Part shown: one piece after another, positions 38,479-48,700 of the stretch
Layout of the letters: each line of letters begins with the position of its first letter
How positions within the stretch are numbered: position 1 is the first letter of the stretch
Assembly (NCBI RefSeq): GCF_007748195.1
Contig: NZ_CP037920.1
Location: 6,878,062 to 6,942,061, forward strand
DNA from: Gimesia aquarii
GTDB lineage: Bacteria; Planctomycetota; Planctomycetia; Planctomycetales; Planctomycetaceae
Length of the DNA stretch: 64,000 bases
Direction of reading: 5' to 3'
The notes under the pieces: model-generated
The model's input: only the letters and a program-made list of their open reading frames with translations
Told to the model about the DNA's origin: nothing
The model's database searches: none
Program-made: the position numbers and the translations under genes

Positions 38479-41400
38479 CTATTCTTTTTTTGAAGAACGC
38501 CGATACGGCTGGCCCTCATTGAACAAGCTCAATCTCCGAGCGGCTTCGCGCTTTTGTGCATCAGGAACAAGTTCCATTGCTTGTCTTTGCATCTCAATGG
38601 CTTTGTCGAATTGTCCCAATTCTGCATAAGCCGCAGCCAATGCACCATAATTGACCCAGTACTTTGTCGGCAGCAGATCAAAGGCCTGTTGAGCATGCTG
38701 AAGTGACAAGGTGCCATCGCGAATTTCATCATCCTCACAAGCCGCGTACAAAAAGGCCAGATTCCCATGAGGTATCCAGTACTCAGGCTCTATTTCAATT
38801 GCTTTCTTGTAATCAGCAATAGCAGCCGGATAATTTTTTAGTGCTTCATGCATCTGTCCTCGATTGATCAGCACGATAAATAAGTCCGGTTTTAATTTGA
38901 GAATTTCGTCGAATATTTGAATGGCCTCTTCCTTCTTGTCTGACTGAATCAAGTAAGCCGCCTTTTGCGAAAGCAACTTTGCTTTATCATAACCTGCATC
39001 CAGTTCGGAAAAACGGCGTTCAGCGACCTTCTTTTTTTGTGACCGCAGATGCTGCGCAGCCAATGCACAGTTAAATTTATTTGTGATGGGGGATGTGGCC
39101 GCCGATTGCAGATAAATGGTTGCCCATTTATCCTGTCCTCGTTGTTCTAAAAATTTCCCAGCAAAATAGTAAAAGTTTGTCGGACGCCCTTCTGATGCCT
39201 GGGCAAGCAGCGATTGAAACCAGCGCGGATTCCATTCGACGGAATCCGGTTTCAATAACATCCGTTGGAAAAAGTTAGTGAGCTCAGCGATTCCAAAATT
39301 GTTGTTCCATTGTTCGGATACCTGTTTTAGCAGGTCATCGCGCTGATCCGTCAGTCCCAATTCATCAGCGAGTAAGGCTGCATGCAGGCCACAGTAAGCA
39401 TCCTTGTATTTCTGGAAAGCGGCTAAGAAAGAATCGAAGGCCTCCGACTTCAGTCCCTGAGTCGCCTGGAAAACGCCGCTTTGCATTGATAGCGAAAGAT
39501 TATTGGTATTTGGATTAGCTAAGAGCTGTTGCTCTGCCAACCGACGCGCTGATTCGATATCTCCAAAGTTCGTTCGCACACACCAGAAATACCAGTCGGC
39601 AGCGCTGGATTTATAACGCATCGAACAGGCACGGACAAACGTTTCCGCCTGCTGCAGGTCGCCGAGACCTTCATAACACTTAGCAGCACATAACAAGCCC
39701 CAGCCGGAGTAAGTCATGGCCGCTTTTACCGCATGCGGTTTTGCCAGTTCCCATTCACCTCGCTTCATGTGGTATCGTGCCAGACTGTCTCTGATGGAAG
39801 CATTTTGAAGGCCTAACGAAGGAAGTTCGAGTGCCTTTTCCAGTGTCTCTTTCCACTTTTCCGTCGCACCACGCTTTTTGTAAAGGCCAGCCAAGGACGT
39901 ATAAGATCGATGATCGGGAACAATCTCTATCCTGCGTTGAAGGACTTCTTCCGCTTTGACATCATCGTTTTCAGCGATGTATTTTTTTGCCAGAGCTGTT
40001 AACACTTCAGGGTTCTTACCATATTTCCCCATTAATTCAGCGATCTGTTTTTCAGCGTATTCAGGATTCGCATTGATGTTTATCGCCACCGTTTTCGGCA
40101 TTTGGGGACTGATTTTCAGAAGATTTCTGGCAGTCCTTGAATAATTTTCTTTGTCATATTCAGATCTCATATCTTTGAACCAGTGTGCATAGCGAAGCTG
40201 GTCCTGATAAGTTTGGTCAAGGTTTGCGACGGCTTCGGCAAAAAGCTTTTGATAGGCCTGAGCATTTAACTTGTAATAACTATTTGAAATCAATCGAGAA
40301 GAAACAAATTCCAGTTCTTGCGGATCATGAGAGTCTAACAACTTTTCATAAGCAGCTTTCGCATCGGCCCTGTTTGAAGAAAAACTTTCTATATATTGCT
40401 CATATGGATGGCCTTTAACCAATGGTCGATATTTCTTCAGATCATCATCGGCATTGAGACTGAGGCTGCCAGTCAGAACATCAAGTTTCCGGCAGGTATG
40501 TACAAAAGCAAGTTCATGAAGTAGTTGCCCCAGCACTTTTAATGATGGTTCATAGTCTGTTGCTTCGACTTTTTTTAGAGAATTAATGACACGCATACGA
40601 GAGTGCTCTTCACGTATCAAGTTACTTTCAGAAGGCATATTCAGCCCAATTGTAACCTGGACTGGTTTTGGAAGATTGATTTTCTGCATTTTTCGATACA
40701 GTACTGGCCAGACTTGATCCAGACGTTCTTCGGTAACCATCCTCCGAATTCCCAATGAGTTTACTTCACAAAGACGGTCCATCGCCCGGCAGCAGGCCGG
40801 TTCCAGTTCAAGCAATTGCTCAGTAATGGTCAGCATCTGTTTTTCATTTCCAACTGGATCTGCCAACAAACTACCCAAATAAATTGCCAGGTGTTTGGTA
40901 TCTTCATTTTTTACTGCTTTGTCTAAAACATCAGGCTTATAAGCGCAATACGCATCAATCAGATCAATCCAATCGGGAAGAGATCGTTTGTTCTCGGATC
41001 TTTCGGTTTTTGTTGATCGAATTGCTGCTATATCGGCTAGCGCACTCTGGTGACGACCAGCGAAAGCTCTTGCATAAGCACGATGTGCCAACGCCCAGCG
41101 TGAATCCTCAGAACGCTCGGTCAGTCGTTCTGCATACAATAGCGCCCTTGCTTTAAAGACTTTGTGTGAAGGGTTCCAGAGATATTCAGTCAAACTACCA
41201 AGGTTGGCATAAGCTCGCGTCAGCACAGACAAACGCTCTGGTGATTCTCCTTCTTTTTGAATAGCTGTATGCATTTCCTGGATCACCGCATATTGCGAGA
41301 TCAAATTCCATTCCTTCAATTGTTGAAGCAGCTGATCCGAAACTGTTGACTCTTCGGTCCACTGGGGTGCCTTACCAGTGTAACCTGCGGATTTCAATGC

Positions 41401-42249
41401 ATCGACAAATCCGGTACGGGAAAGTTCTTCCGTTTTTTCGATCAGAGTCTCCAACGCAAACTCTTGCGGTAGGATAAACGACTCTGAAGACCATCGAAAA
41501 GGAGCCTCGTTTATGTGGGGACGTTCCAAATCGATATTCACTTCCCGGCTTGAATCAATGTGAGTAAGCAACTTGAGTGGAAAGATTTCTGGATTCTCGA
41601 CAAACAGAACCTCGCCTCGCAATGAGGCATCGCGCGTTTTTAAACCAACCCCTTCCCTTCCACCGATCAAGAGCGCTTGACGCACAATTTCTCTTGGAAG
41701 AATTCCCTTCATATCGCGAGTCTGTGAGTCAAGTTGATCGGTCGTCAGGACGACCACATTCTCAAATTCCGGACTGAGACCTTTTTCCGGTAGGGTCGGT
41801 CGATGAACTACCGGCTTCGAAGATTTGGCTTTTAAATTCTTATCATCGAACTGTTCCGCATCAGTCTCCAGAGAAAGGACTTCGCCATCGATTCCGACCG
41901 AGATTTGAATTGCATAAGTTCGAAACAGGCTTAACCAGCGATATTGTAATTGCTTTCCACTTTGAGTCAACCGTTCATCGCCATAGGGAAATCCTTTCAC
42001 CATCGCTTTGGCGTCTTTGAGCAAAAACTCTTTGCCCTCTGCTTCCTGAGCGATGCGGTTTTGTATTTCAGTTAGAGTATTGCTGTAACCATAGCGGGCA
42101 TTCACTTCGAGAAGAACTACAATCAGAGCAACAAAAATTAATCCCCAAACGATCGCACGTTCCACAGGCGATCGCTTTTTTTTATTGGCTGTTTGCTTAT
42201 TCTCAGAATTCACTTCTGAAGGGGTCGCATTCTGTTCTGAATCCGTCAT
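38479..42249 (-). CDS. Large membrane-anchored TPR protein
   Basis: 1256 residues from the ATG at 42249, which has GGAGT about 8 bases upstream; the longer frame from 42285 adds only a short leader. A Lys-rich cytoplasmic start, one membrane helix (AIVWGLIFVALIVVLLEV) and then about 1200 mostly helical residues follow. Tetratricopeptide repeats are clear in the last 450 residues (for example IQIFDEILKLKPDLFIVLINRGQM and a following repeat with AIADYKKAIEIEPEYWIPHGN; these are read as two neighbouring repeats). The role is probably a scaffold for protein-protein contact at the periplasmic side. It is divergent from the giant Calx-beta gene, with which it may share a promoter region. No enzymatic domain was found. 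Confidence 0.75.
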   Translation of the reverse strand: MTDSEQNATPSEVNSENKQTANKKKRSPVERAIVWGLIFVALIVVLLEVNARYGYSNTLTEIQNRIAQEAEGKEFLLKDAKAMVKGFPYGDERLTQSGKQLQYRWLSLFRTYAIQISVGIDGEVLSLETDAEQFDDKNLKAKSSKPVVHRPTLPEKGLSPEFENVVVLTTDQLDSQTRDMKGILPREIVRQALLIGGREGVGLKTRDASLRGEVLFVENPEIFPLKLLTHIDSSREVNIDLERPHINEAPFRWSSESFILPQEFALETLIEKTEELSRTGFVDALKSAGYTGKAPQWTEESTVSDQLLQQLKEWNLISQYAVIQEMHTAIQKEGESPERLSVLTRAYANLGSLTEYLWNPSHKVFKARALLYAERLTERSEDSRWALAHRAYARAFAGRHQSALADIAAIRSTKTERSENKRSLPDWIDLIDAYCAYKPDVLDKAVKNEDTKHLAIYLGSLLADPVGNEKQMLTITEQLLELEPACCRAMDRLCEVNSLGIRRMVTEERLDQVWPVLYRKMQKINLPKPVQVTIGLNMPSESNLIREEHSRMRVINSLKKVEATDYEPSLKVLGQLLHELAFVHTCRKLDVLTGSLSLNADDDLKKYRPLVKGHPYEQYIESFSSNRADAKAAYEKLLDSHDPQELEFVSSRLISNSYYKLNAQAYQKLFAEAVANLDQTYQDQLRYAHWFKDMRSEYDKENYSRTARNLLKISPQMPKTVAININANPEYAEKQIAELMGKYGKNPEVLTALAKKYIAENDDVKAEEVLQRRIEIVPDHRSYTSLAGLYKKRGATEKWKETLEKALELPSLGLQNASIRDSLARYHMKRGEWELAKPHAVKAAMTYSGWGLLCAAKCYEGLGDLQQAETFVRACSMRYKSSAADWYFWCVRTNFGDIESARRLAEQQLLANPNTNNLSLSMQSGVFQATQGLKSEAFDSFLAAFQKYKDAYCGLHAALLADELGLTDQRDDLLKQVSEQWNNNFGIAELTNFFQRMLLKPDSVEWNPRWFQSLLAQASEGRPTNFYYFAGKFLEQRGQDKWATIYLQSAATSPITNKFNCALAAQHLRSQKKKVAERRFSELDAGYDKAKLLSQKAAYLIQSDKKEEAIQIFDEILKLKPDLFIVLINRGQMHEALKNYPAAIADYKKAIEIEPEYWIPHGNLAFLYAACEDDEIRDGTLSLQHAQQAFDLLPTKYWVNYGALAAAYAELGQFDKAIEMQRQAMELVPDAQKREAARRLSLFNEGQPYRRSSKKE

Positions 42250-42721
42250 CGCTAATACTCCGAAATGAATGATTACAGTGAACAATGTGTGAGATCAAGT
42301 CTGAGTGCTCTATTGTTTACTTATGTCCCCATCATACATCATATCGGTGAAAATCTTCTCGATCCAGAAGATTCAGCTGATTTTTAGGTTTCTTTAAATT
42401 CTATAAGTCACAGCGGTTTTTGGATTTTAAAATTCTTGATTTCGAGGTAAGACAACGGAGTTGTTTCAATCGCCAGCCCTATTTTGAAGAGTGTCTCAAA
42501 ATAATATGAAAACGTCTTAATATAAGTACAATATGCTGGAATCAAACACTGAGAAATGATACCTTTGTGCATGATAATGTAGTTTAGATACTTTAAAAAC
42601 CTTGCTCGGTTTTCGCCACTTACCAAACTACCTACCCAAACAACCAATGCCCACTCTCGCAGACCGCTTGAAAAGTCGAGGTTGCGAAAGTTTTAGAGAT
42701 AACCGAAAGAACCTGCCCCCG
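42250..42721. other. Divergent promoter region of the TPR and giant Calx-beta genes
   Basis: About 470 bases. Near 42618-42645 the sequence ACTTACCAAACTACCTACC resembles ACTTACCATAAACCTACC in the leader of the neighbouring beta-helix gene (about 51623-51645), suggesting a shared leader element of the two giant genes. No coding frame is supported on the minus strand. Confidence 0.4.
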
Positions 42722-45700
42722 ATGCTGTTAACCAACTGGTTAAAGTCGATTGCCTCGCACTGTCGACCATTCCGCCCCCGTCATCATCGCCACCAACGCT
42801 CACGTATCCTCAATCGATACCAGCCAGCGCTCAGTCGACGCATGATCGGCTGCGAGGAACTCGAAGACCGCACGATGCTGACTTCGATGATCAGCATTAA
42901 TGATTTAAGTTGGGTCGAAGGTGATGTAGGCTCAACAATAGTGACATTCATTGTGACGCGGACAGGAGACAGTCCCGGCGATCTGAATGAAAACCTTGCC
43001 GTTGATTTCACCACTCTGGACGGCTCGGCGCAAAGTGATGACAATGATTATGTGGCCGTGAGCGGGACACTCGATTTCGAGGCAAGTGATACCTCTACCC
43101 GTCAGACAAAAACCATCCAAGTCCAGATGCTTGGAGATTACATTCAAGAAGGGGATGAGAGCTTCCAGATTGTTCTATCAACGCAGATGTCGGGCGTCAC
43201 CTTTGTGAAAGATACGGGAATCCTGACTATTTTCGACGATGAGTATCATCGCGTTGAAGAAACACAGACACTCGCCCCCCCTGCCCCCTTAATTGAAGAA
43301 AGTCATTTTGGTCAAGTGATTGCAGTTGACGGTGACTACATGGTAGTCAGTGCTCCGGACAGTGACCTCGCAGGAAGTGATGCAGGAGCAGCTTATATAT
43401 ACTGGCGTAATCGTTTTGGTACTGCTGACGAAACAGATGACACCTGGAGTTATCATTCTACCTTAACAGCCTTTGACGGGGCTGAGTATGACCATTTCGG
43501 CAGCACGGTCGCAATCTCTGGTGACACGCTTGTCATTGGTGCTTCCGGAGCCGATTTAAGCGAATCAGATGAAGGGGCTGCCTATGTTTATCGTCTATCA
43601 GGCGGCCTATGGCAACTGGAATCAAAACTAACTGCTTCAGACGCGGGTGCTGGCGATAATTTTGGCTCAGATGTCGCGATTGAGAATGATCTCATCGTAA
43701 TCGGAGCTGATTTGTATGACGTTCCAAATAACAGCAATTCTGGTGCCGCCTATATGTTTAGTCGCTCAGGCAACACTTGGTCTGAAAATCAAATCTTAAC
43801 GGCGACAGAATTTTATAGTTCAAATAACAACTTCGGCACCTCTGTCGACATCAAGAATGGAGAAGTATTCGTTGCGGCCAGAAGGGCCAAGATCGATCAC
43901 GATGGTGCCGGAGTAGGTAGTATCTTTACATTTCAGAACAATGCAGGGATCTGGGAAGTACAACAACAGCTCACACTATCTTTTAACAATTACTACGACT
44001 ATGCTGGCCCGGACCTAAGCGTATCGGGAAATCATCTGGCCATCATCGCAGACGATTACAGCTACGTATACATGTATGAAAACAGAGATGGGATCTGGGA
44101 ATTCCATCAACAAGTGTATGTTTTCAGCCCCACTTACTCACAGATGCAAATCCGTTCTATTGATTTGAAAGAGACCACCCTGGTCGTCGGGTCGACCGCA
44201 ACACGCAGTGCTGCCGACTATGCAGGCGCAATCAGCGAATATAATCTGATTAGAGACAAATGGACCCGCACACAGAATTATTATGGAAGCAGCATCGACA
44301 ATACGACCGGCTTTGGAACGGGTATCGCGATGGCAGATTCGCAGATCATTACAGGTGCTCCCAACACTGATAGTACCGTTCTTGAATCGGGACTAGTTCA
44401 TGTGTTAGGTCCTTTTGTGCCCGGTTATGAAATATCTGATGTCTTTGAATACGAAGGGGACAGCGGTGAGACCCTATTCGAGTTCACCATTGAACGAAAA
44501 GCGAGCAAACCAGGTGATTTGAATTTCGCATCATCGATCGATTTTGCTACTCTAGACGGAACAGCCACCATTGCTGATGGAGACTATCAAGCTCAATCGG
44601 GAACGTTAACTTTCAACGCCGATCCTGACGTCATTTCACAAACACAAACGGTTACGATCGTGGTGAATGGAGATGATCAATACGAGGGAGGCGAAGCATT
44701 TTATTTAGAACTTTCCAACCCAACGAATGGCTCTCAACTGCTTGATCCTCAAGGGAAAGCCAGTATTGGCGGTGATGACTATGCCATTGTGAGAGTGGCT
44801 GAATCTGAAGTCATAGTCAACGAAGCAGATGGGATCGCACAGTTAACTCTGACTCTGGACGAAGTCTTCTCCGAAGATGTGGTAATTGGATTTTCTTTTG
44901 AAGAAAGCTCTGCACGTCTTGGCGATGATTTCGGATTTAATTTTTTCCCCCTTACAGTTACTATTCCTGCAGGTCAACTTTCGGCCACTTTCTCTATTGA
45001 TATTGTTGAAGATAATATCGCTGAAGATGATGAGCAATTCTGGATTTACCTTCATAGTGGTAGCAATTATAGAGCTGTGTCTTTTGGTCCTACAATCGTT
45101 AAGATTTTAAATGATGATTTTATTGAACTATCAATCGATGATGCTGTCGTTAACGAAAACCAATCTTACGTGACTCTTTTTGTAAGAGCCTCTGAACCAG
45201 TTCGACTACCGCTGGTTGTTTATCACGCGACTCAAGATAATTCAGCCACAAGGCCTGATGACTACACTTCTCCTCCTGGTGGATCCCGGTTTGCAACCGG
45301 TGACCGAACCATTTCAACATTTACGATTCCTATCGTAAACGATCTCAACTGGGAACCAAATGAATCATTTTTTGTAAACCTGACTGGTGTTAGTATTTAC
45401 AATATTGATAACCCACCTGTCGTTTTCATTGATAATCAAGCTGAAGTCACAATCATCGACGACGATGGACCTAACGTTTCCATCCGAGATGTGACTGTCG
45501 ATGAAGATGCAGGAGACGCAACCCTCACTGTTTCTCTTCAGAATGCCGCCACGTTTCCCATAAATGTTGACTATACCACTGCCAATAACACCGCGATTCA
45601 GACTGAGGATTTTTCACCAACCTCTGGAACAGTTACTTTTGCCCCTGGGGAAACAACAGTTACTTTTACTGTTCCAATTATCGACTCGGCTTTTTCTGAA

Positions 45701-48700
45701 GAAACTGAGTCCTTTTTCGTGAACCTGAGTAACTTAGTAGTTGCAAGTGGCCCCCCTATTCCTATTGATATTCGCGATCCTCAAGCAGAAGTAACGATCA
45801 TCGATGATGACTATTACTATCTGACCATCGGACATCAAAGTGTAAACGAAGCCGATGGGACAGTTTCACTCACCGTGAAGTTGGATCAGGCATTGCCTAC
45901 AGCCATGGACGTCGATTTCTCTACTATCAATCACACTGCCATCGCGGGAACCGATTACCAGTCAACGACAGGGACAGTCTCTTTTTCTCCTGGTGAAACA
46001 GAGAAAACGATTACCATTCCGATCATTGATGATTATCTCGTGGAAAATCTGGAAGGGTTTTATGTCAGATTGAACAATCTACAAACCAATGGTTCCAATG
46101 TCACCATTAATATGAGTCAGGCTTATGTTAGAATTCATGATGAAGACCAGTATTACCTGACGATTGATGACCAGACCATCAACGAGAGTGATGGGACAGC
46201 AACCCTGACCGTGACTCTAGACCACGCACTTCCGAAAACTCTGACAGTCGATTATTCAAGCCTCGGAGAGACAGCTACTACAAACGTTGATTTTCAGGCT
46301 ACAACGGGAACCCTGACTTTCAATCCTGGAGATCTGACTAAAACAATCACCATCCCGATTACGGACGACGCCTTCGTTGAAGGTACGGAAACTTTTTTTG
46401 TCAAACTAAGTAATCAACAGACAACAGGGGGAGTTGTCTCTTTCATTCAAGATCAGTCACAAATCACAATTAGGGACGACGACCAAGCTTTCGTATCCAT
46501 CAATGATGTGACAGTCAATGAAGACGACGGAATGGCAACTCTTACCGTGACACTTGATCAGACCGTAAATACCACCATCAATATAGGCTTAAAAACACAG
46601 AATCAGACTGCGCATGACAGAAGAGACTATGAAACGAATTATGCCTCACTAATTTTTGAGCCAGGAGAAACATCTAAAGAAATACAAATTGGAATCCTTG
46701 AAGATAATATTGTTGAACTCGCGGAAACGTTTCTGGTTGTTCTTGAACTGAACAATCCGGAATCAGGTGCTCAGATTCTATTCACTGACAATCAGAGTGA
46801 GATTACCATCCTAGATAATGATCAGGCAACGCTCCGAATTGCAGACCTCACAGTGGATGAAACAGACGGGGTGGCAATCGTGAAAGTCTCTTTAGATAAT
46901 CCTGTCTCAACCTCCGTCAGTTTTGATTATGAAACAATAGATCAAACAGCCTCCAGTCCAGATGACTTTACTTCTGTAAATAACAATGGAGTTATTAATC
47001 CGGGTAAGACGTATTTTGACATCATTATCCCAATCATCGATGATACGCAATTCGAAAATAGTGAAACCATGCTAGTAAATCTAACCAATTTACAGGCAAG
47101 TGATGCTGATGTAATTTTCGCAGACGATCAGGGGATCGTAACTATTTACGATTCCCTCAGCACTCAAATCGATATTCAAGACATCTCTGTCGATGAAGAT
47201 GAAGGAGAAGCAACGGTCTTAGTCACATTAACGACTCCCGTAGATACGATCGTCAACATAGACTACACAACTGCCAATGGCTCTGCCGTTGAAATATCTG
47301 ACTTTCTGGCACGCTCTGGGACTCTCGTTTTTCAACCAGGAGAAACCACTAAATCAGTAACCATACCAATTGTATATTCACCAATGGTTGAGCCTGATAA
47401 ATTTTTTAATTTCAAAGTCAGTAATTTTCTGATCAATGGTACTGACACGCTGATTGAAGATGACCAGGTCGAAATCGAGATTCATGACAGAGACCGCGCC
47501 AAGATCAGTCTCCCAGAGGATTTTTCTGTACAGGAATCGGATGGCTTGGTGACAGTAACGTTATCTATGGATCGTCCTGTCAGCACGCCCGTTGAAATTA
47601 ATTATTTTATTATTCAAGTAAGTGCAAAAGCATCTAAAGATTATACTGACGTTTTCGGTACATTGAGATTTAATCCGGGAGAGCAAACAAAATCCTTTAC
47701 GATTCCGATCATTGATGACGAACTAATCGAATCAGACGAGACATTCCGAATCATTTTGAACCGCCTGGAAAATAACAATTCAGACGTAATCATAGATGGT
47801 ATTGGTGCTGACATAACAATTATTGACAATGACCAGGGTACACTTTCAATTTCTGACCTTACTGTTAGTGAGGATGATGGCTATGTCTATGTTAATTTAT
47901 CTCTTACCAAAGCTCTCGGCTCCTCATTGTATGTCTTTTATGAAACCGTAGACCAAACTGCCACTCAACCTGACGACTATTCACCAAGGTCAGATCGGGT
48001 GGAGCTTCTGGCAGGATATCTGTCACGCACTTTCTCTTTTATTCTGAAAGAAGATACGATCATGGAAGGTACAGAGACATTTCAGATCAATTTGCTCAGC
48101 ATCACATACTCAGATATTTTTGATATTTCTTTAGCAAACAATTCTGCCACTATCACGATCCTAGATGATGACTTTCCCAGAATCAGTATTGAAGATATCA
48201 CGATTGACGAATCTGCTGGAGAGGCCCAAATCATTGTATCCTCTTCCCATCCACCCGTTTCCCCATTTAGTGTTGATTTCTCCACATCCAATGACACTGC
48301 TGTGAATTCGGACGACTATCTCTCTCAGTCGGGAACACTGACCTTTGATATTGGAGAACAGACAAAAACAATTACAGTCCCGATCATCGAATCTGACCAA
48401 GTCGAAGCAGATGAAAAATTCCTGATTAACCTTTTTAACTTACAGACCAACGGGACCCAAGTTGAACTCGTAGACGATCAGGCTGTAGTAATAATTACTG
48501 ATAATGACGAGTCTCAGGTTACGGTCAGTGATGTGACTGTCGACGAAACAGCGGGGACCGCCACTGTAACCGTTTCTCTAGACCAACCTGTTGCCACGAT
48601 TGTCGGCATCGATTATGAAACTGCTAACGATACTGCGACCAGTTCTGATGATTATCTCAGCCAGTCTGGTACCATTAACTTCCTTCCGGGAGAGCAAGAG

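Noticed and set aside
44843..45110. Short frames inside the giant gene on both strands
   Set aside because: Shadows of the long coding frame; their sequence shows no independent support.
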